This document shows positions 8,068 to 16,816 of a stretch of DNA of 64,000 nucleotides, in pieces (the first letter of the stretch is position 1; each line of letters opens with the position of its first letter). The DNA comes from Pedobacter puniceum. Lineage in GTDB: Bacteria > Bacteroidota > Bacteroidia > Sphingobacteriales > Sphingobacteriaceae. The notes below the pieces were generated by a model. It was not told the DNA's origin. It saw only the letters and a program-made list of their open reading frames with translations, and ran no database searches. The translations under genes and the position numbers were made by a program. The stretch spans positions 496,001-560,000 of the forward strand of contig NZ_WKJI01000002.1 of NCBI RefSeq assembly GCF_009674685.1, in the 5' to 3' direction.

Positions 8068-9194
8068 GCAAAAAACCAAAAATATTTATTGCCGGAGGTG
8101 GTTTAGCAGGCCTTACCAACGCTATTTTATTAAGCAAAGCAGGCTTTGAAGTTTGCCTTGCCGAGCGTAAATTTTACCCTTTCCATAGGGTTTGTGGCGA
8201 GTATGTAAGCAATGAAGCTTTACCTTTTTTAAAAAGTTTGGGGTTAAACCCCGAGGATTTGCAGGCGAGTAAACTAGAAAAGTTAATTATTGCCTCACCA
8301 TCAGGAAAAACCATTCATGCCCCTTTAGACTTAGGCGGATTTGGCATCAGCCGATACACCTTAGATGAGCAGCTTTACCTCATCGCTAAACAGCAAGGCG
8401 TGGAGTTTCTTTTAGGCGAAAAAATAACGGATATCTATTTTCATGATGAACAGTTTAACATTTCACTAGCCGGAAAAACTTATCAGGCAGATTTGGTGAT
8501 TGGTGCTTTTGGAAAACGCTCTAACTTAGATAAGCAACTCCAACGTTCCTCCTTTTATAAGCGCAGCCCTTATATGGGTGTTAAATATCACGTAAAGTTA
8601 GATTTCCCTAAAGACACCATCCGCTTAGATAATTTTGAAGGTGGTTATTGTGGCCTAAACAGCATCGGTACAGATAGCTATTGCTTATGTTATCTATCAG
8701 AAAATAGGCATTTAAAAAAATACGGTTCTATAGCCGCTGTAGAAGAAGAAGTTTTAAGCAAAAACCCCTTTTTAAGAGAAGTTTTTCGCAACGCCGAGTT
8801 TATTTGGGATAAGCCAGAAACCATTAATGAAATTGCTTTTGAGCGCAAAACATTGATAGAAAACCATATCCTCATGTGTGGCGATACTGCCGGTATGATT
8901 GCTCCACTTTGCGGAAACGGCATGGCTATAGCCTTACACTCGGCAAAAATTTTAAGTTCTTGCATTATTGATATTTGCTATGATGGCATTAACCCAACTA
9001 AAAGAGCCCAACTAGAAAAAGCTTATAGCCAAACATGGCAACAAGAATTTGCGCAAAGGTTATTCATAGGCAGAACCATCCAAAAGCTATTTGGGCAAAA
9101 TCAAATCTCTGAAATGGCTATTACTAGCCTTAACTACTTCCCTAAAGTTTTTTCTTTCTTGATAAGTAAGACGCATGGGAAAGTTTTTAGTTGA
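8064..9194 (+). CDS. FAD-dependent oxidoreductase (geranylgeranyl reductase/monooxygenase family)
   Basis: This 376-residue flavoprotein has an N-terminal dinucleotide fold, IFIAGGGLAGLTNAILLSK, then the FHRVCGEYVS segment found in geranylgeranyl-reductase-type proteins. The second FAD-contact motif is LMCGDTAGMIAPLCGNGMA near residue 270. Its ATG overlaps the methyltransferase stop (ATGA at 8064-8067), so the three genes are translationally coupled. In the comparable srsABC cluster a flavoprotein hydroxylates the phenolic lipid to a quinone. Here the enzyme may do that or reduce an isoprenoid chain added by the divergent UbiA enzyme. It is cytoplasmic or membrane-peripheral. Confidence 0.88.
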   Translation: MSKKPKIFIAGGGLAGLTNAILLSKAGFEVCLAERKFYPFHRVCGEYVSNEALPFLKSLGLNPEDLQASKLEKLIIASPSGKTIHAPLDLGGFGISRYTLDEQLYLIAKQQGVEFLLGEKITDIYFHDEQFNISLAGKTYQADLVIGAFGKRSNLDKQLQRSSFYKRSPYMGVKYHVKLDFPKDTIRLDNFEGGYCGLNSIGTDSYCLCYLSENRHLKKYGSIAAVEEEVLSKNPFLREVFRNAEFIWDKPETINEIAFERKTLIENHILMCGDTAGMIAPLCGNGMAIALHSAKILSSCIIDICYDGINPTKRAQLEKAYSQTWQQEFAQRLFIGRTIQKLFGQNQISEMAITSLNYFPKVFSFLISKTHGKVFS

Positions 9195-9270
9195 GTATGT
9201 ATATCCTAAACTAATAATTTACTATTTTAAGCGTTTAATTTTTTAGCAACTACTATAAAAAACGCTGGCT

Positions 9271-10251
9271 ATGGAACATGAAACACTAAACCGGTTTAAC
9301 AGAATTGTTTCCATATTTATCCACTTACAATCTGGCAGAATTGTAAAAGCACAAGAACTAGCCAAACGCTTTCAAGTAAGTTTACGTACCATTTACCGTG
9401 ATATTAAATCTTTAGAAGCAGCAGGTGTACCCATTAGTGGAGAAGCCGGAATTGGTTATTATTTATTAGATGGGTATAGGGTACCGCCTACCATGTTTAC
9501 GCCTGAGGAAGTTAACAGCTTTGTAGCTTCTGAAAAATTGATGCAAAAGTTTAGCGATAAAAACTTAAGCGCACATTATGAGTCGGCTATGTTTAAGCTA
9601 AAATCTGTACTAAGAGGCCATACCAAAGATAGAGTTGCCATGCTAGAAAATCAGGTTTGGATTAATGCTAGTCATGATGTTTTTAACGACCAAGTGCCTA
9701 ATGCCTTAAATATTTTATTAGATAGCATGGCAGAGAAAAAGCAAGTTGTTATCAACTATCAAAATTTACATGCCGAAGAAATTGTAGAACGTATTATTGA
9801 GCCAATTGGCGTTTTTAACGAAAATAATTTTTGGTATATGATGGCTTTTTGCTTGCTACGGCAAGATTATAGACAGTTTCGTACCGATAGAATATTTGCC
9901 ATCGCTAAAACTGAACATCGTTTTAGTAAAAAACATAGTCCAGAACTTTTAGACGAATACAGAAAAGCTATGGAAGGGCAAAAAGAGAAAACTAAAGTAG
10001 TTATCAGGATTGATAAGGATATTGCCCGTTATTTAAGTACAGGCAGGAAATACTATGGTTTCGTCTCAGAAAAGGTTATCAGAAATAGTGTTGAAATGAC
10101 TTTCATGACCAACGATACACATGAAAGTTTTGCCCGCTGGTTTATGATGTTTGCAGACCGAGCAGAAATTTTAGAACCTGATAGCTTAAAAGAAAGAATA
10201 GCTGAAATAGTATCTCAAATAAAAATTAATATTCCAGAGAGCATCAGTTAA
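9271..10251 (+). CDS. YafY-type regulator: HTH plus WYL domain
   Basis: This is a 326-residue transcription factor. An HTH_11-type winged helix at residues about 8-65 includes QELAKRFQVSLRTIYRDIKSL. A WYL domain at about 150-235 includes WYMMAFCLLRQDYRQFRTDRI, followed by a C-terminal extension. WYL domains bind ligands, often nucleotides or metabolites, and control the DNA-binding part. It lies 76 bp downstream of the PKS cluster on the same strand, so it might be its regulator, but similar WYL genes are common and the link is inference. It meets the next gene tail to tail with a 4-bp overlap. Confidence 0.88.
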   Translation: MEHETLNRFNRIVSIFIHLQSGRIVKAQELAKRFQVSLRTIYRDIKSLEAAGVPISGEAGIGYYLLDGYRVPPTMFTPEEVNSFVASEKLMQKFSDKNLSAHYESAMFKLKSVLRGHTKDRVAMLENQVWINASHDVFNDQVPNALNILLDSMAEKKQVVINYQNLHAEEIVERIIEPIGVFNENNFWYMMAFCLLRQDYRQFRTDRIFAIAKTEHRFSKKHSPELLDEYRKAMEGQKEKTKVVIRIDKDIARYLSTGRKYYGFVSEKVIRNSVEMTFMTNDTHESFARWFMMFADRAEILEPDSLKERIAEIVSQIKINIPESIS

Positions 10252-10466
10252 TCGGGTAACTCTTGGCAATACAAGCCTATATTTTCTAACTCTTGGGCTA
10301 CTTCACAAGCATCTAATAAAAGGGTTTCAACCCGGAGGATGCGGTCGCAATCCTCCAGATCAAAATTCCAGTTTCCGTTTTCATCAATGAGGTTTTTCAT
10401 GACCTCATTAACTTTTGGCACTAGTTCTTCTTCTACAGATGTTTTAAAAACCAGTATCTTTTTCAT
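10248..10466 (-). CDS. Small uncharacterised protein (72 aa)
   Basis: From the ATG at 10466 (MKKILVFKTSV) this encodes 72 residues, acidic and soluble, with no signal peptide or transmembrane segment. The pattern, a short beta strand followed by helices and a second strand, resembles a small ferredoxin-like or heavy-metal-associated-type alpha/beta fold, but no Cys pair is present (no CxxC). A longer frame reaching 10481 would overlap the DinB gene upstream. It lies 2 bp after DinB and is probably co-transcribed with it. Function is unknown. Confidence 0.65.
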   Translation of the reverse strand: MKKILVFKTSVEEELVPKVNEVMKNLIDENGNWNFDLEDCDRILRVETLLLDACEVAQELENIGLYCQELPD

Positions 10467-10468
10467 AA

Positions 10469-10954
10469 TTATCTTTCCCAAAAAAACGGAGGCTCAATTC
10501 CTAAAGAACGTAAATACACATAACCTTGCCCCCTATGATGAATTTCATTATCTATAAAGTAAAAAATAGTAGACCAAACAGAGCCTTCATATTGACCAAA
10601 GGCCAAAATATGCTCATGAAAGCGTTCTACCGGAATTTGCCCCCATAATTGGTTCAACTCCTCGGTAGCTTCATCCCAAAGTTTCAGGATATGAGCCTTT
10701 TGTTTTCCATGCTCTATATGCTCTTTAAGCTCTTCTGTTTTACCACCCGTAATTTCTCTTAAACCGGGTACGGCAATAGCTAGCAGTTCTTGTACCATAT
10801 CTGCAAAAGGCCTCATGCCGCCAATGCTATAATCAAAAAACTCTTGCTCTGGAAAAGCTTCTATTAATCTACGGGTTAAACCTCTGTGCCCTTGCCAATG
10901 TGCTAGTAATTCTTCTGAAGTAATTACTGCTGTGTTTGCTTTTGTAGTTTCCAT
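10469..10954 (-). CDS. DinB-family protein
   Basis: This 161-residue four-helix-bundle protein ends with FIDNEIHHRGQGYVYLRSLG, the DinB/YfiT signature around His139-His140. The usual upstream His of that motif is Asn136 here, so the metal site may differ. DinB-like proteins include thiol-dependent transferases and many of unknown function. The start ATG at 10954 is followed by a short polar tail before helix 1. A small unknown gene follows 2 bp later on the same strand. It is not the DNA polymerase IV DinB. Confidence 0.85.
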   Translation of the reverse strand: METTKANTAVITSEELLAHWQGHRGLTRRLIEAFPEQEFFDYSIGGMRPFADMVQELLAIAVPGLREITGGKTEELKEHIEHGKQKAHILKLWDEATEELNQLWGQIPVERFHEHILAFGQYEGSVWSTIFYFIDNEIHHRGQGYVYLRSLGIEPPFFWER

Positions 10955-11124
10955 AATGATTTATTTATATCCCAAAACTACTTTTGAAATTGACAAAGGC
11001 TTGTCAACAATGTTTAGCTATTTTGTAACCAATATCATTATCCTACAGTATGCAAATATGTATCTTGCATCATCATTTAAAAAAATAAGATATAGCTTAC
11101 ACTCATAAAAACACGCTTAATGAT

Positions 11125-12108
11125 ATGAAAATTGCCGTTTTTAGCACCTACCATTACGATGAAGAATTTTTAAACAGATACAATACCGGTCATGAGCTTA
11201 CTTTTTTCACTCTAGCGCTTAATGCAGATACCGCCCCTTTGGCTAATGGTTTTGATGCCATTTGCATTTTTGTAAATGATAAAGTAGATAAAGCAGTATT
11301 AGAAATACTAAAAGTTGCAGGTATTAAATTAATTGTTTTAAGATGTGCTGGCTTTAATAATGTGGCTGTAGCCGATGCAAAAGCCATGGGCATAACCGTA
11401 GTAAGGGTACCTGCATATTCACCAGAAGCAGTTGCAGAACATGCTATGGCATTGATTTTAACCTTGAATCGTAAAACACATAAAGCTTATAATCGCGTAC
11501 GAGAAGGTAATTTTTCTTTAGAAAGATTGATGGGTTTTAACCTACATAACCGTAAAGTAGCAGTTATTGGCACAGGTAATATTGGTAAAGCATTTTGTAA
11601 GATATTAAGTGGTTTTGGCTGTAAAATAAGTGCTTATGATTTGTACCCGCAAGATGAAGTTAAAGCCATGGGTGTACAATACGGAACCCTAGAAGAAACT
11701 TTGTGTGATGCTGATATTGTATCTCTACATTGCCCTTTAACGCCAGAAACGCAATACTTAATCAACCAAAAAACATTAAAACTATTTAAGCATGGTGCCA
11801 TGCTTATTAATACCAGTAGAGGCGCTTTGGTACATACTAAAGATGCTATAAAAGCTTTAAAAAGTGGCCAATTAGGGGCTTTAGGTTTAGATGTTTATGA
11901 GCAGGAAGGAGATTTATTTTTCCATGATTTATCAGAAGGAATTATACAAGATGAATTGATTACCCGTTTAATTTCTTTTCCTAATGTTTTAATCACCTCG
12001 CATCAAGGATTTTTTACGCAAGAAGCCATAGGGGAAATAGCAAGGGTTTCTTTTGCCAATATTGATGCATTTTGCAATGGCGAAGAACTAAAAAACAAGG
12101 TAGATTAA
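11125..12108 (+). CDS. ldhA: D-lactate dehydrogenase (LdhA type)
   Basis: This 327-residue D-2-hydroxyacid dehydrogenase closely tracks E. coli LdhA from end to end: CIFVNDK, LRCAGFNNV, VRVPAYSPEAVAEHA, TLNRKTHKAYNRVREGNFSL. The NAD-binding loop is VIGTGNIGKAF. The catalytic Arg is in NTSRGALVHT, the Glu in GLDVYEQEGDLFF, and the acid-base His in TSHQGFFT. It reduces pyruvate to D-lactate with NADH during fermentation or redox imbalance. It stands alone with about 170 bp upstream and converges on the DUF1801 gene with a 4-bp overlap. Confidence 0.92.
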   Translation: MKIAVFSTYHYDEEFLNRYNTGHELTFFTLALNADTAPLANGFDAICIFVNDKVDKAVLEILKVAGIKLIVLRCAGFNNVAVADAKAMGITVVRVPAYSPEAVAEHAMALILTLNRKTHKAYNRVREGNFSLERLMGFNLHNRKVAVIGTGNIGKAFCKILSGFGCKISAYDLYPQDEVKAMGVQYGTLEETLCDADIVSLHCPLTPETQYLINQKTLKLFKHGAMLINTSRGALVHTKDAIKALKSGQLGALGLDVYEQEGDLFFHDLSEGIIQDELITRLISFPNVLITSHQGFFTQEAIGEIARVSFANIDAFCNGEELKNKVD

Positions 12109-12461
12109 AGGACGGATTTATTTTCTTCTACCCTAAAAGCTACTATCTTCTCTATCAAAGCATAAGGAATAGGCTGGTTTAAAGGAAACTGTACTGAGCC
12201 TTTTCCTTGCTTGTAAATAGATAAGTCCTCAGCAAAAGCGGTATGTCCGCTTGGAGTAGCATAAAAACCTATATGATTTTTAAAAGCTGCAAAGTAAACC
12301 AATGGCTTTTTATAAAGCTTATAGGCTGGCATACCATAGCTGATGCTTTCTACCGCATCAGGTGCAAGCCTTTTTATAATTTCTCTGATTTGTTTTAGCT
12401 GATGCTGAATAACTTCAGGGAAATGAGCTATATATGCTTCTACAGATTCATAATTTTCCAT
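12105..12461 (-). CDS. DUF1801 domain protein (YdhG-like)
   Basis: This 118-residue protein of the DUF1801 family is recognised by SVEAYIAHFPEVIQHQLKQIR, then ESISYGMPAYKLYKKPLVYFA and GFYATPSGHTAF. Some relatives (YdhG, frataxin-like fold) are proposed iron chaperones, but the biochemical role here is not established. It is cytoplasmic with no signal peptide. It lies 9 bp downstream of the DUF72 gene, so the two are probably co-transcribed, and it ends tail to tail with ldhA. Confidence 0.85.
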   Translation of the reverse strand: MENYESVEAYIAHFPEVIQHQLKQIREIIKRLAPDAVESISYGMPAYKLYKKPLVYFAAFKNHIGFYATPSGHTAFAEDLSIYKQGKGSVQFPLNQPIPYALIEKIVAFRVEENKSVL

Positions 12462-12470
12462 AGGCTAAAA

Positions 12471-13358
12471 TTAAAATAAAGTAGGATTTTCTGTGGCCAT
12501 TGCGGGGATATGAAGCTTTGTACCTATTGCTCTATTTAACTTTTCTATAAAATGGGCAGACAATAAAGGCGAAGCCAGCTCTACATTTTGGTGAACAAAG
12601 AAATACAGTTTCTGTAAACCAGCAGCTTTCCAATCAACAATACGTTCTACCCATTCATCTAATCTGCTATAATCAGATTCATGATTAGCGCCTACATAAC
12701 GAATAAAAGCAATAGGTGTGCTTAACTTCATGTGCATCATGTCTCTTCTGCCTGCTGTATCTACCAAAACATTGGTGATATGATGCTTTTTTAACAATTG
12801 GTAAAGTTCATCGGCAACAGCCTTATTGGTGAACCATTCTTCGTTTCTAACCTCTATGGCTAGCGGGATTACTTTTGGAAAATCTTCAACAAAAGTTTTA
12901 AGTCGGTCAAAATCTTTAGGCTTAAAATTATCATGCAGTTGCAAAAAAGCCATTCCTAATTTTTCTTCGAAATGGCTAATGGCATCGCAAAATAAAGTAA
13001 CAGGTTCTTTAACATCTATTAACCTGCGGTAATGACTAACTGTGTTGGTTATTTTAGGAAAAAACTTAAAATCATCAGGAGTTTTATCTCTCCAGCTGCT
13101 TACTTGTGCGCTGCTAGGTAAATTATAGAAAGTAGCATTTAGCTCAATACAATTAAACTGCGTGGCGTAATAAGTTAGCTCGTCTTTTGTACCTCTTGGA
13201 TAAAAGCCTTTTAAATCGGCTTTATTCCATTTAGCGCATCCTACATAGGCCTCAAAATCATTTTTAGAAGTATTTTTTAGTACTTCTTTAGTCTCAGGCG
13301 CATCAGCCGGAAGGCTAAAATTTATGATTGATGGATCTTCTACTTTTCCAAATTGCAT
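12471..13358 (-). CDS. DUF72 (YecE-like) TIM-barrel protein
   Basis: This is a 295-residue protein of the DUF72/YecE family. It shows YVGCAKWNKADLKGFYPRG near the N-terminus, then the FNCIELNATFYNLPSSAQV strand with the conserved Asn-Thr-Phe-Tyr, then FFPKITNTVSHYRRL. Further on are LAIEVRNEEWF and a C-terminal FVHQNVE. The structure is a TIM barrel whose enzymatic role is unknown. It has no signal peptide. The gene lies between the TPR histidine kinase (26 bp upstream) and DUF1801 (9 bp downstream) on the same strand. Confidence 0.88.
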   Translation of the reverse strand: MQFGKVEDPSIINFSLPADAPETKEVLKNTSKNDFEAYVGCAKWNKADLKGFYPRGTKDELTYYATQFNCIELNATFYNLPSSAQVSSWRDKTPDDFKFFPKITNTVSHYRRLIDVKEPVTLFCDAISHFEEKLGMAFLQLHDNFKPKDFDRLKTFVEDFPKVIPLAIEVRNEEWFTNKAVADELYQLLKKHHITNVLVDTAGRRDMMHMKLSTPIAFIRYVGANHESDYSRLDEWVERIVDWKAAGLQKLYFFVHQNVELASPLLSAHFIEKLNRAIGTKLHIPAMATENPTLF

Positions 13359-13384
13359 GATGTTTTCTATTAAAATTACGTGAT

Positions 13385-15352
13385 TTAAGCCTTAGGTAAG
13401 GTAAAACTAAACTCAGAACCCTCGCCTTTCTTACTTTTAACACTTATGGTGCCTTTATTTGCTAAAACGTATTCTTTACACAAGATGAGGCCTAAGCTAT
13501 TTCCTTTTTCATTACCAGTACCTGCTAGACTGATGTTCTCAAAATTAAAAATACGACTCTGTTTTTCGGCAGACATGCCAATACCAGAATCTTTAACTGT
13601 AATTCTGATATATTGGCTTTCATCTTCTGCAAAAACCTTGATGCTGCCTCCCGTATTGGTAAATTTTACGGCATTACTTATTAAATTTCTGATGATTAAA
13701 TCAAAGTGGGCTTTATCTGCCAAAACAGCTACATGAGGTAGTATTTCATTACTGAAACTGATATTCTTATCCTCAATCAGCACACTTAAAAACTCGCGAT
13801 TAAGCTCTATTTCTTTAGCAACAGCTATGGTTTGTGGGTTTATTCTCAAACCTTTAATTTGTGTTTCGCCCCACTTTACCAGATCGTTAAGGGTATCTAA
13901 ATAAGCGGTACTATTTTGGGTAATTTTATCAATTAAATCGTTCTTTTCTTCTTCATCTAAATATCCATCTTTAACCATGCTTAAAAGGTTAATAATGGCT
14001 GCAAATGGTCCTCTTAAATCATGAGCTAGAACAGAGAATAATTTATCTTTAACCGTGTTAGATTCTTTTAATTCTTGATTGGCTTTAGACAAAAGCTGAT
14101 TAAATTTCCTGTTTCTTCGGTTGTTAAAAACCATAAAAACAAGAATAATCATAACAAATACAGCAACACTTAAGATAATGGTACTACGTAAGTTTTGTTG
14201 GGTGTTACTGTATTGCAGTTCTTTAACTCGGGCTTGAGATTTAGCCAGCTCATACTCGGCTTGTAAATCGCTTATGCGACTATTAATATCTTTATACAAA
14301 AAGCTGTCTGCTAAATTTTTCTCTTCCTCTTTTAATGTTAATGCCTCTTTATAATTACCCTCTTTGCGGTAAAGAATTACCATTTGGTTTAGAATTTCTA
14401 CTTGCCTTTTATAAGCATTGTTTTTTCTGGTAAGTTCTAATGCATTTTTATAATAGCCTAAAGCTTTTCTACTATCGGTTTCTTTATAATTCTCTGCTAA
14501 GCCTAATAAAACCTCTGTTTCTCTCAGGAAATTTTGTATTTCTTTAGCCTTTTTAAGAGCTTCTTTTTGAAGCGCTATAGCTTCTTTCTTCTTGCCAGTA
14601 CGAGCGTAGACACTAGCCAAGTTATTGGTAAGCGTAATATTTAAACCTTGATATTTGATATTATTGCTTAAAGCAACACCTTTTTTAAGATAATACTCAG
14701 CTAAATCATATTTTTTAATATCTCTATAGATAACCCCGAAATTATTGTAAATGTTGAGGTTCAGATTTGAAAAAGGGATGGTGTCGCTGATAAACTCGGC
14801 TTTTTTTAAATATTTTAATGCTACTGCATAATTTTTTTGCCCCAGATACCCCTCTGCTACGGTAAGGTTAGATTCCATTATGCCATAAGCATAATTATTT
14901 TTCTCGCTTATAGCTAATGATTTTAAGAAATACTCTATAGCTTTATCATGATTACCTTTTCTATTTTCGACTACACCTAAACGTATAGTTACGGCAGAAA
15001 TACCCTTTACATAACCTGTTCTTTGGTAAATTTCTAGTGCTTGTAAATACTTTTTTCTAGATTCTTGATAGTTTCCCTTGTTGTCATAAATCATCCCCCA
15101 TTGGTTTAGCATCATAGCTTTCCCATTATCATCATTTAACCTAGTAGCAAGTTCTAAGCCTTGGTTCATGAAATAAAGAGCAGAGTCTGGTTTAAAATAC
15201 CTGTACCTACTTACCAGAGAATCGTAAAGTTTAAGTTGGGGATTTAGCTGATAAGACTTCTGAAAAGCAATAGTAATAATTGGCAACAGTAAAAACACTA
15301 AAAGTGTTATACTTTTTAATTGTTGTTTTATATTGAATCCCCTTAAAATCAT
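13385..15352 (-). CDS. TPR-domain hybrid sensor histidine kinase (membrane)
   Basis: From the ATG at 15352 the protein is about 655 residues. An N-terminal hydrophobic segment is followed by roughly six to seven tetratricopeptide repeats (residues 60-350) predicted to be periplasmic. A transmembrane helix (about 390-410) precedes a short coiled coil, the H-box FSVLAHDLRGPF (phospho-acceptor His about 444), and an HATPase domain with RNLISNAVKF (N box), DSGIGMS (G1) and NSLGLILCKEYV (G2). No receiver or response-regulator gene is adjacent, so its partner is unknown. It heads the DUF72-DUF1801 run. The 130-bp upstream gap separates it from a divergent membrane protein gene. Confidence 0.88.
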   Translation of the reverse strand: MILRGFNIKQQLKSITLLVFLLLPIITIAFQKSYQLNPQLKLYDSLVSRYRYFKPDSALYFMNQGLELATRLNDDNGKAMMLNQWGMIYDNKGNYQESRKKYLQALEIYQRTGYVKGISAVTIRLGVVENRKGNHDKAIEYFLKSLAISEKNNYAYGIMESNLTVAEGYLGQKNYAVALKYLKKAEFISDTIPFSNLNLNIYNNFGVIYRDIKKYDLAEYYLKKGVALSNNIKYQGLNITLTNNLASVYARTGKKKEAIALQKEALKKAKEIQNFLRETEVLLGLAENYKETDSRKALGYYKNALELTRKNNAYKRQVEILNQMVILYRKEGNYKEALTLKEEEKNLADSFLYKDINSRISDLQAEYELAKSQARVKELQYSNTQQNLRSTIILSVAVFVMIILVFMVFNNRRNRKFNQLLSKANQELKESNTVKDKLFSVLAHDLRGPFAAIINLLSMVKDGYLDEEEKNDLIDKITQNSTAYLDTLNDLVKWGETQIKGLRINPQTIAVAKEIELNREFLSVLIEDKNISFSNEILPHVAVLADKAHFDLIIRNLISNAVKFTNTGGSIKVFAEDESQYIRITVKDSGIGMSAEKQSRIFNFENISLAGTGNEKGNSLGLILCKEYVLANKGTISVKSKKGEGSEFSFTLPKA

Positions 15353-15497
15353 TAAACAGATATTAACCAAATATAAAAATCTATAAGTAGGAAATCGGTT
15401 TTTTGTGAAAATTAAATCGATAAACCCTTTATCTTTTTATTAAAAAAATTCTTATTACGAAAACTGATTTCTATATTGAAGCACTGAACCTGAAATC

Positions 15498-16754
15498 ATG
15501 AAATATATTTTTTTACTGCTCCTATTTTGCAGTTCATTTGCCCTAGGTCAAACTCGTTATCACAAAGGTTATATTGTAACCCATAAGCTAGACACTATAA
15601 AAGGTGATATTGGTTTAAAAGAATGGAATTATAACCCTAATTTAATTTATCTTAAATCTGCTGAAGCCAAAGAACGAAAAGAATACACTATTAATGATAT
15701 TTTAATACTTCAAATACCTGATGTTTGTTATTATCAAAAATATCAAGGACCTATATCAATACCACAATCAGAAATTAGTTCTGTAATAGATAGTAATTTT
15801 GTTTTTAAAGAAGAAACAGTATTGTTAAAACGCTTATTTGAAGGGACTTATTTATCACTCTTTAGTTATAAAGATGCTACCAAAGAACGCTTTTTTGTAA
15901 AAGATAAAAACGATAAAATATCAGAATTACTGAGCAATTATTATCGTTTAAATGGTGTAAAAGAAAGCTATAATCCTTACAAAAAGCAACTTCGTGAGTT
16001 GTTAAATACTTATGGGATTAATAATGAAAAATCTTCCAATGCAATAAGAACATCGGCTTATAATGAGGTGAGCTTGATTAAATTGTTTAAGACCATCAAT
16101 TTAAATCAACAAACAGTAACTACAAAAAAATCTAATTCAGTAAATCTTTTTTTTGGATTAACAGCTAATAACAGCAAAGTATCTTTTCATGAAAACCATA
16201 TCCTTACAGGTAAAAAGTCTGAAATGTTTGTAACACCTGGCATAACAGGCGGCTTTATATTCTACACTAATCCACATGTACGTAAAATAGCTTTTAATAT
16301 ACCTATACATATTTATCAAGTAAAAGCTAAAGCTGAAGGAGAGGAAGAACTAACTTTTGACAGAGCAAAATATGGCGTTTACAATTATGAAGATATTATA
16401 TTCTCTTTATCACCAAATATTGTCTACAACTACTATAATAAGCAAAACTTTAAGCTTTATGTAAGCGGAGGTATTTCTTTTAGCTTCCGTTTAAATATGG
16501 TGTCTAACTATACCACTTACTTCAGTAAATCTTACATACAATCAGAAATGAACAATCGTTTACAATATGATTTAACCCTTAATAAAGCAATGTTTGATTT
16601 ACCTTTAGAGACCGGAGTTTCTTTAAAAAGGATTCAGCTTTTTGCAGCTTACCTAAAATCAGTAGGAAAAACCATCTACTCAGAAGGTCAGTACAACATT
16701 CAATCAAAAACCTATCGAGTAGGTGTTAGATATCTTTTTGGGAAAATATTATAA
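15498..16754 (+). CDS. Secreted outer-membrane-type hypothetical protein
   Basis: This 418-residue protein has a clear signal peptide (MKYIFLLLLFCSSFALGQ). The N-terminal third, with YHKGYIVTHKLDTIKGDIG, is a small beta-domain common in Bacteroidota surface proteins. From about residue 210 there are alternating amphipathic strands ending in TYRVGVRYLFGKIL, as in an eight-strand outer-membrane beta barrel. I cannot assign a named family or function. It is monocistronic: the preceding gene is divergent, and the following amidohydrolase converges on it beyond a terminator hairpin. Confidence 0.75.
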   Translation: MKYIFLLLLFCSSFALGQTRYHKGYIVTHKLDTIKGDIGLKEWNYNPNLIYLKSAEAKERKEYTINDILILQIPDVCYYQKYQGPISIPQSEISSVIDSNFVFKEETVLLKRLFEGTYLSLFSYKDATKERFFVKDKNDKISELLSNYYRLNGVKESYNPYKKQLRELLNTYGINNEKSSNAIRTSAYNEVSLIKLFKTINLNQQTVTTKKSNSVNLFFGLTANNSKVSFHENHILTGKKSEMFVTPGITGGFIFYTNPHVRKIAFNIPIHIYQVKAKAEGEEELTFDRAKYGVYNYEDIIFSLSPNIVYNYYNKQNFKLYVSGGISFSFRLNMVSNYTTYFSKSYIQSEMNNRLQYDLTLNKAMFDLPLETGVSLKRIQLFAAYLKSVGKTIYSEGQYNIQSKTYRVGVRYLFGKIL

Positions 16755-16784
16755 AAAAACAGCGCCTCTCTTTAGGGAGACGCT
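16752..16784 (-). terminator. Rho-independent-type terminator of the amidohydrolase operon
   Basis: A 10-bp imperfect stem, AGCGCCTCTC with loop TTTA and GGGAGACGCT (16761-16784), is followed on the minus strand by seven T residues. It lies about 30 bp beyond the stop of the 16817-18118 amidohydrolase, so it should terminate the amidohydrolase operon. The plus-strand side lacks a T run, so it would work poorly for 15498-16754. Confidence 0.7.
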
Positions 16785-16816
16785 ACCATTAATATCTTTA
16801 AAACGCTTAGCTCAAA

